Assembly: GCF_905475345.1 (NCBI RefSeq)
Contig: NC_066607.1
Span: 3,604,001-3,668,000, forward strand
DNA length: 64,000 bases
Reading direction: 5' to 3'
From: Vespula vulgaris
Taxonomy: Eukaryota; Arthropoda; Insecta; Hymenoptera; Vespidae
The notes under the pieces were generated by a model, which was given only the letters and a program-made list of their open reading frames with translations, did no database searches and was not told where the DNA came from. The position numbers and the translations under genes were made by a program. Below, piece by piece: positions 26,001-39,232 of this stretch (positions are counted from its first letter, which is position 1; each line of letters begins with the position of its first letter).

Positions 26001-29000
26001 CGCGCACACGCGCGCGTAAACGCACACGCACAGGCAGAGACGGCACATACGAGTATATATTTATAAACAGGCTCTCGGAGCAATGCGGCGTAGTACGGCA
26101 CATGTACGCGCGTAAAGCTCAATCCATAATCGGTTTCCGCATCTTAGGACGAAGAAGTGAAAGGCTGCCCTCGCGGCAATCGTAGAAATTCTGGGCCGGG
26201 TCGAACGAGCCGTTGTAGAATCGATTATTTAAGCGTGCGTCTTCTCGACGACAGGACGACGGCCACGCGACTGCTGGAGTCGTCGAGGCACGTGCCCTCT
26301 CTCCTTTATCGCCTCGCTCCCTCTTTCTATCCGTATATACGCGCGTATGATGTATATATATATGCGTGTATATACGTACACATATATATACACGTATATG
26401 GTATCTATATTCTTCGCGTAGTAACGATCAGGGTGTCCTGCCTAGGGAACTGCGAGCAGCTTCTGGTAAACGAGGATATCTTCTTACGTAATCGCACTGG
26501 TCTCGACGAGTTCGCGCTAGTTATGCAACGTCGTGGCACTACGACGACGACGACGACGACGACGACGACCACGACCACGATTACGACCACGACGACCACG
26601 ACGACCACGACGACCACGACGACGACGTCGTCAATGACGTATACGCTCGACGGACGATAAACGACGCGTTTCTATCTCTCTTTCGTTACTCGCACGCGAT
26701 TTTCCTCTTCTTCTTCTTCCTTCTCAGTTTCTCTTCCTTAGCTCGTGACAGTAACGAGCGTCGGGATGGTTGTAAAGCGCGCGTTACGCTCTCTTCCACG
26801 GTCGTTCGCAAGGATGACGGAAAAACTCCCTCTGCAGTTTCTCGAGCCATCCGTCGAATATCGATTTCTTCTTCTCGTCCACCTCCTCTCCTCCTATGTT
26901 ATTATTACGTTTTACCGACGTTCCTCCTTCTTGTTTTCCCTTTTCCGTTTTCCTTCCTCTCGTGGTATAGCGCGGGAGACGGAAACATTCGCGAGCGATT
27001 CGAAAATAGAATACGCTAGAGAAAATCCGCTATAAACCGTTCGTCTCTTCCTGGAACTCTCGAGTGCGAGCACGGACTCATTAGCGAAATAATGACCGAT
27101 GGCGATTAGCGAGATAATTATTCGCGCATACGTGTACGGAGATATCTCGATGCGCGCGTTCACGAGCGAAACACTTTTTCTATCGATTTAAATAACAGGA
27201 TCATCTTTCGTTATTCTCTTTCGAAGGAGCGCGCGTCCTTTCGCGCGAGATGTCACGTTTGGCGCGTGCGCGATCGCGACCGTGTACGAAGCACACCGGT
27301 GAGTTACTTAGTTTTCACCTCCTTTCGTCTTTTTCTCCTTCTTTCGTCTACTTCCACTTCTTCTTTCCCCTCCCTCTCCTCTTTTTTCCTTCTTTTTCTT
27401 CTCCTCCTCCTCCACCTCCACCTCCTCCTCCTCCTCCTTCTCTTCGTCGTTGCGACGTCGTAGAGATATGGACGAGAGAGAGGACGCGTTCCTCGGCCGA
27501 CGCTCAACAAGTGAGAGAACCGGCGCGACGCGACTCGGCTTTCCTCATCGGCGCGCTTCGTGCTTCTCCGTGTTGGCCGCGCCGCGCCGCGCCGCACCGC
27601 GTCGTACCGCACCGCACCGCACCGCACCGCACACCGCACGCCGCGTTCCCCCTCCCTACCTTTCTGTTTTCGCTCGTGCTCGCTCGCGCCATTCCCTCGA
27701 GTAACCTCTCTCTCTCCTCCTCCTCTTTCTTTTTTCCTTCCACTCTCTTTCTCTCTTTGCACATACATTGCTTTTCGTTGGAACTTCAAAGAGACCACTT
27801 TTATCTTTATTTCTTACTTTTAGTTTTACCTTTATACGATTACACCAAAGTATTCTGAAATTTGTTCCAAAAGGTAATTGCACTCGAAATGAAATAAATC
27901 TATTCCTTTTTACATGTACGTTACTCCTCGAGTGTCGTTGATTGTGCGAAGAAATAGAAGAAGCAAAAAAAAGGGAAGATATTTAACAAACCGATATATC
28001 GTCGCTCGAATCTCGATCTCGAGTCTCTCCATTACGCGTCGTTCGTTCCCATAATTTTTTTGCATCTCGCGCATCGATCTTTTCCTTTCTCTCTCTTTCT
28101 CCTTTTTTCGATGGTTTTCTTCCATCTCGTTCCGTTGCAGCAACATTGTCTTTCCTCTCTCTCTCTCTCCCTCTCTCCTCTTTACTCTCACGCGAGACAC
28201 GCGTATACGAATCGAGAGAGGTGGTACTGGAGCGCACACGCTCTCGCCAACAGCTGATCTCGCAACACGTGATTCGCGCGAAGCCGCGTCCGAGAACGAT
28301 AGATTCAAAAAAAATGTCTTTCTGTTCGTTTCAGGAATATGTAATCGCGTGTACGAGGTAGCACGTCGAACACTCCAAGAGGAAGTTCGACGAAGGAAAT
28401 AGATTAAATTCTTTTCGAGAGATAAATTTGTGTTATTTCTTTCTCGGACGCTTCGCTTTATTCTTCGAACGATGAATCGCGCTGTAACTCGTTTCTTCTT
28501 TTTTCCTTTTGTTCGTGCTTCGATTCGATCCTTACAATAGACTTCGTATCGATCGACCGTTCTTCGTCTAAACTTTTTGTACATTAATTACTCCTTATGG
28601 AAGTATCGATCATCGATTTATCGCGCCTTCTTAACGAACCTTTTCAAAACGTACGTTTTACCAAAGGTCGTCTCAGCTCCCTCGAAATACGATAATATTA
28701 TAGTTTATCGTCGAATGACGTAGGAAAACTAGAAAAAATTGCGAGTAGATCGGTACGTTATTATGATTCGCGAAAGCATTTTCCGGCGTTATTCCAGTTC
28801 ATTCTCGGTGAATGAACGTCGTCTTCTTTATCGTAACAAAGCACTTTGCTTTTCCTCGTAAATCTGAGAAACTAAAGAACGAAAGAAAGGACTATCGGAG
28901 GACGAGGGAAACGAATTTAATGGATTCATTAAATTAAATCCTGGCACGGTTCGTCGTCGATGCGAATTCCTTACAATCGGCAAATTTGTAGAAAGCATTT

Positions 29001-32000
29001 CGTCCTCGTTGTACAACCAACGCATTCCATTCTACGTATTTAGTTTTCTTATTAAGAACGAGTTACGATTATAGACGGCCGCTGATAATTACGAATCGTT
29101 TACGAGGGCAGACACAATTTATGTCTTATGGATTAAGCTACCGAAAAGATGACGTTAAGCCTTTAATAAAGCATCGGAATTATTCGACACGTACGTACTG
29201 TATATGCGCCGAGAACCGTGCCAGTTCAAACGTAATAGATAGACATTCGAGCGTACGTAACTTAACTCTGCTTGTTTACGAGGAAGAACGCTTGCCAACG
29301 ATTCGCGCAGACTCGAGTCCGTGACTCATCGATGCTTTTCATTATCGCGAAGATGCGAAGACCGAAGAGAAGAGAATGAGACGTATTTCGTAGGTGTTGC
29401 TTGTAATTCGTCGAATATTTCTATTTTCATTGGACGACGCGTATTCCTGCAGATCAAGAAAATACTACGTATCTAGAAAACGATAAATTCATGATTCCTA
29501 ACGAGCGCTACGGAAGACCAGACATTCTTGATAAGATCATAAACTGCAAATCGAATTTGCGTTTCTTCCTTTCCTTCTTTTTTTCTTCTTTTTTTTTGTT
29601 TTCGTTGAATTTGAGACGTCGGCGAGGACACGCTTGAAAAACGGGACGATCGTATAAGAGATGGCTTCGTTCAACGCCGAAACGTTGAATTATTTAAGAG
29701 TAGGTTCACGCGCAAATCTCTCTCTCTCTCTTCCTCTATGACGCAATGCAAATTTCAGAGGCCGGTTGGAGCCGACGTGCCAAATATGTTTCACGATTAC
29801 GAGGCCTCTTGTAATTCGATTATCTATCGACGATGCGCGGGAAATCCAAACGATTGTTAAACAACAACGACGTTCGGGCAGACGGTCGGACAGGCGCCGA
29901 GATCGCGTGAAACTGCTGGCTTTTCAGTTTTATGCGAAAAACAACTATAAATCGAGCGTCGAGATCTTAACATTATCTTCGTTTGTTCTTCGTTCCTCCT
30001 TCTTCTTCTCGTTCCTCTCGTTCTTCTTTTCCTCGGAGCCCTCGTCGTCAGCCTTCCTACAGCCGTAAACGAATTTTCCATAATTTTCGATGTTTCATTA
30101 TGGCGCTATCGATCGACGTCCCGTGAAAGATTCATTTCCTTTGACGCAGCGACCTCGAAATTGATTCGATTCGAACGCATTTCCTTTTACGGTTCCTTTA
30201 CTTTTAACTTTCCATATCATTTATCGCTTTCCGATGATTCCCATAGTGCACGGTGACTCTTCTTCATCTGACTTTCATGCGCGAAGAGGTCACATTTGGG
30301 TGGCTAATAATGGAAGAGATCTCTGCACGAGAAAAAGAGAGAGAGAGAGAGAGAGAATGGAGAGGTAATCGATGCGCAGAGGCCACGAGGTCATCGTTAC
30401 CATCGACGTTTCGCTGTATATTTCTGCTCCGTCGAACGTGGCCGAGAATGCATTATTTATATGTACCCGTATATACGGGCATTGTCGGTTCGTCACATTA
30501 TCCAGGGAAGAAGAGAGGGCGGTAGAAGGGACGATGGGCGACACGAATGTATATAAGTACGTCGATGTGTATGTCCTACGTAAGCAAACTCCGTAACTTT
30601 TTCATCGTATACTTGCTACAAATTCGATTTGCACGCTAAATTCGATGCATTACTTACGTCTTTCTTTCTTTTTATTTCGTTTTTTGTATAAAGAACGAGC
30701 TCGAAAAAACCTTGCGTTTCCTATCGCTTTATTTATTTCTTTACGTCGCATAAATATCTGTTCGTTAAAATTATTTATAGGAGCCACGACACGAACTGCA
30801 AGGAACCTAAATACTCGTGATAACGTCGATTTAACGGAGGACAATTAAACTTGATTTAACTCCGAACTCGGTTCTTGATCGATCAATTCCGTGGTTAAAC
30901 TCGGTTTCAGTTTCAACCAACGCTCGTGAAACCGATCCCTGGCGTAATTGAGTTACTCGTTCGTGTTGCGTTCGCGTAATATTTTACGCGATCCGAGTCC
31001 CTCGGATCGATTCAAAAAATTCAGTCGATCGTCGGTAAGGGAGAACGAGGGTGTCGACGAACAAGGAGAAAGAAGCAAACGCTCGGACGAAACTTTTGTA
31101 GCAAACAAAACGTTCCTGTAGCGGAGAACGTTTCGGAAAACTTTATGAATTTTTATATTTCCCATTCAATCGATGAATTCGTCGTTGGGATCGAGCCGAC
31201 GAAAGTAGATTTACACGGATCGGTCAGATTTATTGCGTCCGATAAAAAAAAGTTATGACTCTAAGGAATTTCTCGGTATTGCTCGACGAGAGGATCGGTC
31301 GTAAGGAGAAAGAGAAAGAGAAAGAGAAAGAGATAGAGAAAGAGGGAGAACTTTCACGAGAAGAACGATCTCGTAGGGCGTTAAGGTGGCAACGACGTTA
31401 CGAGCATTCCACTAAATCCACCCAACCGTACCTTCGCTACTCCTTGTTTCTCTGGCCTTCCTAAAAACTTTTCCTAGTGCATATACAACTTCGGTATGTC
31501 TCTCTTTATTTTTTCTTTCTGTAACATACACGCAACGCTAGGATCCGTATTTATACGTGTGGAACGAATAGCAAGTACCGCGCGCGCTCTTAGGGGGCTA
31601 TTCTTGTACTACGAAACGAGAAGAGTAGTAGGAAGAAGAAACGTAGCCGGTACGTAGAAAAGCAGATCACCAGACGACGTTACGAAGCTTCTTCCGGCGA
31701 TGGCTCCTTATATACGTTACGGAGGTCAAGCACGTTAACCGCGTAACGACGCGAACCGATATTCCTCGGCTGACCCTGTTGTCACGGCTCAAAGGATAAT
31801 GTCGTTCACTGTTTCGTGCATGCGCGTGCACGTATGTATGTTTCTACGTATATCGAATTTTATATAGAGCCTTCGGTAGCTCTGTGAACGAAACTACCTC
31901 GCATTTAATTGGAAAAAACACTGATCGGAGAAAAAAATATGTTTTTATGCATTCTTCAGTTTTCGCGTCGAGATCGTTAAGGTTTCGTAAAAAAAAAGAA

Positions 32001-35000
32001 AGAAAGAAAAAAGAAAGAAAAAACAAACAAGAAAAAAAAAAGAAACGAGAGAAAAAAGATGTTACATAAACATTAATGACTCTGCAAAGTCCCGATATTC
32101 ATCAAGGTAAACCGTGAGAACGTGGATCGTCTAAGACGAAGTATCAAATGACAGGTGCAGCTTAGGATTCATTTCTTATGCTTAAAAAAGAGAGAGAGAG
32201 AGAGGTACAAAAGAGATTCGCTATTGAAAATACGTTCGGAATCTAAGATCTTTGCCATGTCTTTGCGACGTGATTCGGATAACTCTATCGTACGTATGTA
32301 CAGTAGGTGTAAATGGTAGCTTTAACATAATGACTGTGTACAATGGTGCAATAGCACTCGCCGAGTATAGACGGTGTATATAAAGAAAATTTGGCGATCT
32401 TCCAGTCGGTGGGGCCTGTTCCGTCTTACCTATATTATCACTGACAGACTCTCCACTGTGTGTATCTATAAGCTAGAGCATCGTGTACGGACAACAATGA
32501 CGCTCCCTTTGGCTTTTGCTTTTTCTGCCGAGTTTACTACAATGCCACGGAATAAATCGTCTTTATGACGACAGCTTTATGAAACCCAACATTCTCTTAC
32601 TCGCTCTTACTCACCCACTCACTCTATCTCCCTCTCTCTCGAATCGTTTCTTTTTCTGAAATCGATATTTTCTTACATGACAAAGCTGACCTACATCTTT
32701 GGGACGTTAAATTTTTCAATAAACGTGTCGGAGAATAAATGTAATAATAATAACAATAGATATCTTAGTATGTATATATGTATGTATGTATATACGTATG
32801 CATGCATGCATTTGTACGAATCGTATAGGGTCGATCCGTGAATAAGTTTTTCCCGAGAGAGCATACCAGACAATATCTCGTACAATTTTTTCTCGGTATT
32901 CCGTCTGAAACGAATGCCAAACGCATGTGAATTAAACTCACGAAGTCATGCATTCTCGGCAGCACGTGCATCCGTAGGAGGTCGCAGAAGAAACAGCGGG
33001 AATCTTTCTACCTTCTCTCTTCGATCATACTGACCTTACGCGAATTCCAAGGTGCGAGCAACGCATCATCCTACACCGCAGCACGAATCGTACGTTTCGC
33101 AACGCACGCAAAGCTAATAATCCATCGCTCGGTAATAATATTCGTTGGATGCTTTCGTGATAAGCGTAGTCACGCTACGAGTTCTTCTTGCTCGTTCGTT
33201 GCCACGATTGTCCGTACTGTTGAATATTTCAACATACTTTTCCGATACGGAGTTGTTTTTTCTTTCTTTTCTTTTTTGCATTGCCTCCGAACTCTCGAGG
33301 AGACTACGTTGATCTCGTTAGAGAGTAAAAGAAACTTTATAAAAAAAATTAAATTACATCGTTCGACGCCTGGAATAAATATAATAAATGTATCGATATT
33401 GATCTTTGAATTTTTTTTCCATTTTATTTTCGCCGTCTGTCACAAGATTAATAATCGATAATTGTATTGAATTGTTGAATGTTTCTTTTTTTTCTTTCTT
33501 TTTCTTTTTCAATCGACGTCACGTCACATTACGCATCCACGCTCAAAACACGCATGCTTTTTACTCCTTCTACATTCCCGTTGCGGTTTCGTTATAAATT
33601 TCGATTAATTCGATCGGGTTCGTGTCCCTCTAGAATTCTATCACGGTCATGCTAAAATATCTTCTCGTGTGGAACGAATGCGAAACGCACGGAAATTATA
33701 AATGCAGGAGCACGCATTGTTGGTTTGTAACGGTGCACGATACCGCATACAAGCGTTGCTTTTAATCGCTTAGCCGGATTATCGGTTGTATAGTTGCAAA
33801 CAGATACTTAGTGTATTCAACGTCGATCTATACGCTTTGTTTGTTGATGGACACGGAAGAGAATGGATAAAGAAAATCGGGGGGGGGGGAGATGGTGGGG
33901 GAAAATAAAAAAAGAAACAAATTAAAGAAATAGAATATTCCGATCTAGTTTAAATATATAGAAGATCGTTGAGAAGAGAAGCGGAGCGAGTACTTCAACG
34001 TTTAATCCCGTTGTTATAACGAGGAAAAGTAATATTGCTCGTAGAAACGAAGTTTCACTGTTCATTTTCTTAAAAGGGAAATAAACCGAGTCGACGCTAC
34101 TTTTGTTCTCATCGGTTCATATAGTTGCACATAACGATCCTATTCCTAGTGCTTGGTCAATTCATACGTATTACGAGAATTCACGAAAGTCATTGTAAAC
34201 TGTAATACCGTAGTCAATGACACGAGTTTCTCGTGGACTTCTTCGAAATGGCTCGAGTTGATTCCATCTGGTCGATAAGTAGATACTTGCTTCTTTCCGT
34301 CCATTTTTCCTTGCTCTCGCTAACGACAAGTAGATGCGCAAGTACTTACGTACTCGAATATGTATATTCGAGAGAATGCAAAGTTCAACATGTACTTATT
34401 ACGTACGTATCGTTTTCCTTCCAATTGTTATTACAATCGAGACGGGATAATTGCGAAAATGGCCAAACGATTATCGTCCGCGTAGATTCGTATTACTTTT
34501 CGACGAATTTAAGATATTTTTCGATATTCGAATTATACGCGGCTCCGTTAATGGCACAACTACGGTATTCAATGACGCAATCACTGTCCGTTCTATGCAA
34601 TCGGAATATTCTGACACACCAGGAATCATCGATCCACCGGATGTTTACGGACTCGACGATCTTGATTGCATCTAGGTGCGATCGTTCGCGTAGAATTACA
34701 CTCGCGTTACCGACCTTTCGAAGAGATCTATAATTACAGCGTTCGAATTTTGTTATGATAACTTTAGTATCGTATTTCCTTGAGAAACGCAATCTGAAAA
34801 CTACCGTTTGGTATACATGTTTTATTATGAAATATATATGAGATAACTTATGAAGCAACGAGTTCAACTTTTATACAATTAGTCCAACGAGATATAATTT
34901 TACAAAAGTTCTCGTACGTGTTTAAACGATGTTATCGTACGTAGATGTGCGATCGCGTACGATCGAGGAATGCGATACGTATTATCGATCGTAGGTCACC

Positions 35001-38000
35001 GAATTCTTATAGATAAGATAAATATTATCGCTTTTGATACGACACTACGAAAGAAATTCGTCTTCGCGTTGCTCGTAATATTTTATGACTTTTTTTCGAT
35101 ATCAATTACGTCCGTATTGTATCTCTTTATCGAATAAAAATGAAACAACGTTGAAATTAACGAGAACGAAGGATCGCGAAGATGCCGTTTCGATCGAGAT
35201 CATCAACGAGATACAACGCGCGATCGTTTCTTAAGCAAAAGGAAGAACAAACAAGAAAATAAAATAAAAGAAAAAAAGAAAACATTTGATCTTGGACAAT
35301 CTCGATGACTTGGCGCGAGTTACGAGAGCGATAATTTCGTCGTAGAATATAGCGTGAGAATGATGTAACGTCGATTACTTCACAACTAGAAATCACGAGA
35401 TGCAATTTGTAGAACTGCGGTGTCTCCCATTCTAGGAGAGAATAATAACTAAGTAAATAAGTGAGCGAGCGAGTAAGTAACCGAATGTTTTCGCGTCCTA
35501 TCGATTTTATTATTCGATCTAATCGAAACCACGAAGAAAGATCATGGAGGAGCTATCGTTGGCTCGTGTAAAATCGCGCATCGAATAAACGAATAAACAT
35601 TATGAAATATTAATGACACGTCTTGGCAGTTAATGCGAGAGGCGTCGATTGGATATCGGAGGAGGCTGCTCGATCGTTACGATGCTCGTCACACTTTTGG
35701 TCAGACTCTTGGCTAGTTTTTCGTTTATTTATTCGCGTCGAGCGTTTATTATCTTAATTCTCGTAGGTAATCGTCGAAAAAGATATCGTGCTCGTGAGTT
35801 TCTCGACGAGTCTCGCAATAATACTATCTCGAACGCGTTCAATTTCTTTTCCGAATGGGGAGAAAAGATCAGCGATAGATTCGATGAAGCTAAGCAAAGC
35901 TGTCTGAACAGGAAACGAGAGTGAGTGAACAAAAGAAAGCTCGAAAGCGACACGTTCGTTACTTAGTCGGTGATAAAGCGTGAGTTGGCTTCGTCAGCCA
36001 AAATAAACAGAATGTCACGGGTATAAATAAAGCTTTCGCTCTCTTCGACCTCGTGTCTTTTCATCGGGCACGACGCATCCAACGTTCTTCGGACGAGAGC
36101 TCTCTTTCTTTCTTTCTTTCTCTCCCCCTCTACCCCCACCCTCTCTCTCTCTCTCTCTCTCTCTTGATCGACGCGTCTTCCTTCGAAGACGCTTCTAAAA
36201 TCGTCCTAACGAAATGTGCATCAACGCTCGGTCGTTAAAGAAAATAAACTCTCTCCTAGGTTCTTTCATATTTCTTTACGTAATGAAGATTTACCTTTTA
36301 CGTTGTCTCTCCTGTGGTTGTTTTCGATCTAACGAGGAGAGGATTAGATGCGGAAACACTATCTCTGTGTGTTGTTTATATAAAATATAATCCTAGGTGA
36401 CCCTTAAGCTTACCTGGCGACACTTTCTATTTTCAAACAAAACCACCAGGTATAATACCCTGATTATACCTGTGCTTCTCTTTTTCCTCTCTCTCTCTCT
36501 CTCTGTTTTTTTAATCTGTGGAACATATTATCTTTTTTCTTTCTTTTTTTTCCCCCAAGAATATTCACTTAAAACTACATTTTCGTACAAGATTTTCAAT
36601 TTCGATCTTCGACATTATGAAAAACGCGAAGGTATAAACTATCCAACTTTCACGAGTCTTGTTCGCATCTATTCTTCGTGGTTAAATATTCAAACGATTC
36701 TACGAGCATCGGTCTCTTTCTACGATAAGCGCGTAAAACAAATGGCACTTAATACCCATCCACTCGTTCGTGCATAATTCTCACTTATCGCATACTTGGC
36801 ACGCGCCGTACAACGAGGGATCTTTCGAGGCACGTTTTCTCGATGGCGCTTAAACCATACTCTTCTCTTCTTTTCCTATTTTCGCTCGTTAGTCGCTCTT
36901 AGTTTGATATCCGAAGACTACTTTGGTGCATACATCATTTGTGCCTGTGCATGTGTACGTGTGTGTGTGTGTGTGTGTGTCGCGCATATACGTTTACGTA
37001 TTAAAAGTACGCGTATACATATATATCTACGCGCATATATCATATGTAACACGTGCGTACCGGAACTCTTCCTCTACTACATGCCACTTGTAACGCTATT
37101 GTAGTTCTACGATTCGTATGCGAAAAGAAAAAAAGAAAGATGAGAGAGAAAAGAGGGGACACAAGGATAGAGAGAGAGAGAGAGAGAGGAGGGGAGAAAA
37201 AAGGAAACACATCGAACAAAAAATGCTACCACCAGCGATCCAGCCGGTTGCCGTCGCAGCACGTGACGGGTGTCGTTAATATTTCATTAGCATTCGTTTT
37301 TCGCACTGACTCTGACGCACGGATTTTATAAGCCTATCCAGCCTTCCTCCCTTCTCTGTGTCTTTTCTTTGTGTCTTTCTCGCCCCCCCCTCTCTCTCCT
37401 AGGTTTACACATCGAAACCTCGAATACACATGAATAAAGAAATAAGTAAGGATACATGGAAGATTACTTTCCTTCTTCCGTCTGCGTAACAATGACCTTT
37501 GAAAATTTTATAATATTACCTATTTCGAGCAGGTAAACTCTGCTTTGCCTTTTTCTTTTTTCTTTATTTCTTTCTCTCTTTCGTCCTTTTTTGCTACCAA
37601 CGTGCGTACGTTCTCATCTTTTCTTTTTCTCTTCCCTTTTTTGCATTTAACATCCCCCGTATATTCTGTCATTAATTTCGTCAATCAACGTTTCACAACT
37701 ATATTGTATCTTATTTGACGATATGCCATCTCGACAAGCCCTCGATTTAGCCAATTAATTAACTCTTAATGAGTACGCTTTGAACTATATTCTCGGTGAG
37801 CGAAGAGAGTTACAACTTCTCCTCTACGATCTTCTTCGACAAGACCGTAGAAACTATGTCGTCTTAGTGGTTTTAACTAACGGTGTATATATTACCTTTG
37901 TCGAATTTTATTATTAATTTTATTACCAAAGCCCGGACGGTGCTTTTGACGTAGACGGTAGACAGTAACGGATATTCGAAGATAATCGTGTTGGGATATC

Positions 38001-39190
38001 AAAGAATAAAATACGACGAATTTCAAACGGAATAATATCGCGTTTATCTCTTTACGATCTCCGCCGTTATCGTATCGAATAAAATCGAGTTGACGATATT
38101 AAAAGTCACGTAAGTCAAATGAAAGTTATAGCAACGAAACTTTTTCGATCTTTTAGACCAAACCCAATTCCCATTCCCATTGACGATAAAATAGTCCTCG
38201 AAGGAAAAAAACTATCTTCTTACCGTTTCTATTCTCGCTATCTGCCGGTTTCATTTGGATCGGATGCCGCATCTGAAAAGAAAAGAAAAATGTTTTATCG
38301 AACTCTTGTTTCTCTAGATTTTGTAATAACGCATTACACATCTACGAACAAGCCCGAAACTGCATTTGAATATATACAAATACGTATGCACACATATATA
38401 TATATAAACGTATATATACCTATATAATCAGTGATATGGGAATCGAACGTATCGAGAATTCGATTTGATACTTATCGAAATGCATCGGCGTCCTTCCATA
38501 AGCAACGTTTACAAAAGAAGCAAATTTCTTCGATAAGAAAGCTTCCCGGTATAATATGATTACGACGTAGCAAAAGGATTCCTTTTGATCGAAGGATCGG
38601 TCATGTTATTAAAAAGTTATAATATAATTCGGAAACACTCGAACGAATTAGTTTTCTGTATCTTTCCATTATCATTTTAATAATCTTACTTCCTTCGATC
38701 TTGGGAATACTTGTTTCGCAAAAGGACAAGACAGGAAAGCGTATATTCTTGAAACGACGATTATAATGAAATCTGCTCGAAGGCCATTTCGTTATTATCC
38801 CTAGCAACGTGATCTTGGATCGCGTCATACCTCTTTGACACGTCATCCTGCGTGTAAAGATCGATTAGCTTAGAATGCAAACGTCTGTATGATTAATATG
38901 AGTACGTAATAACAATCTCGTCGTCGTTACTCGACGAGTTTCTTTCTTAAAAAGCCGGAACTTTTAACGAGCGTTATGAAAAATTCTCTTTATGCTCGAT
39001 ACTTAATTAAACTAAACGCAGAGACTTTATAATTGAATCTAATTTTTAGATCAAATTGATAGTTCGTTAATACTTTGCTATATTTGTGTATGTCCTCGTT
39101 AGTATCTACGATGGTATTGCATTAATTTTCGTTTCTATGATCGCACGTGCATCGTGAATTAGCACGATTGCAGATTTAGACCGAGACTCT

Positions 39191-39232
<42 letters not shown>

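Larger units (their letters stand above)
25793..38223 (-). other. Long intron, distal 12.4 kb, including the presumed alternative promoter
   Basis: The first 2 kb or so upstream of the alternative ATG (25.8-27.7 kb) is richer in CG than most of the intron. It has ACG/CCACGA repeats (26540-26630), a CTC repeat (27400-27439) and a CCGCAC/GCGCC repeat (27577-27644), consistent with a promoter and 5' UTR region. Farther on are a G11 run (33879-33889), a GT repeat (36959-36980) and GA/CT tracts. A CCAG|gtaagc donor-like site near 36413 has no convincing exon attached. No coding exon was recognised. Confidence 0.7.

Noticed and set aside
26157..26660. 167-codon plus-strand open frame with a poly-Thr tail
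   Set aside because: The tail is the ACG microsatellite in translation, and the rest has no family likeness or splice context. Repeats without stops make long frames by chance.
28828..29025. 65-codon minus-strand frame starting with ATG
   Set aside because: Composition is acceptable but no domain, splice link or neighbouring exon supports it.
34451..34675. Repeat-poor plus-strand frame ending in DPPDVYGLDDLDCI
   Set aside because: It looks more protein-like than most. However, frames are also open on the other strand and in another plus frame here, and there is no convincing start, acceptor or homology.
36400..36430. CCAG|gtaagc on the minus strand as a recursive splice site or hidden exon
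   Set aside because: The preceding sequence is not pyrimidine-rich and no open, family-like exon ends there.
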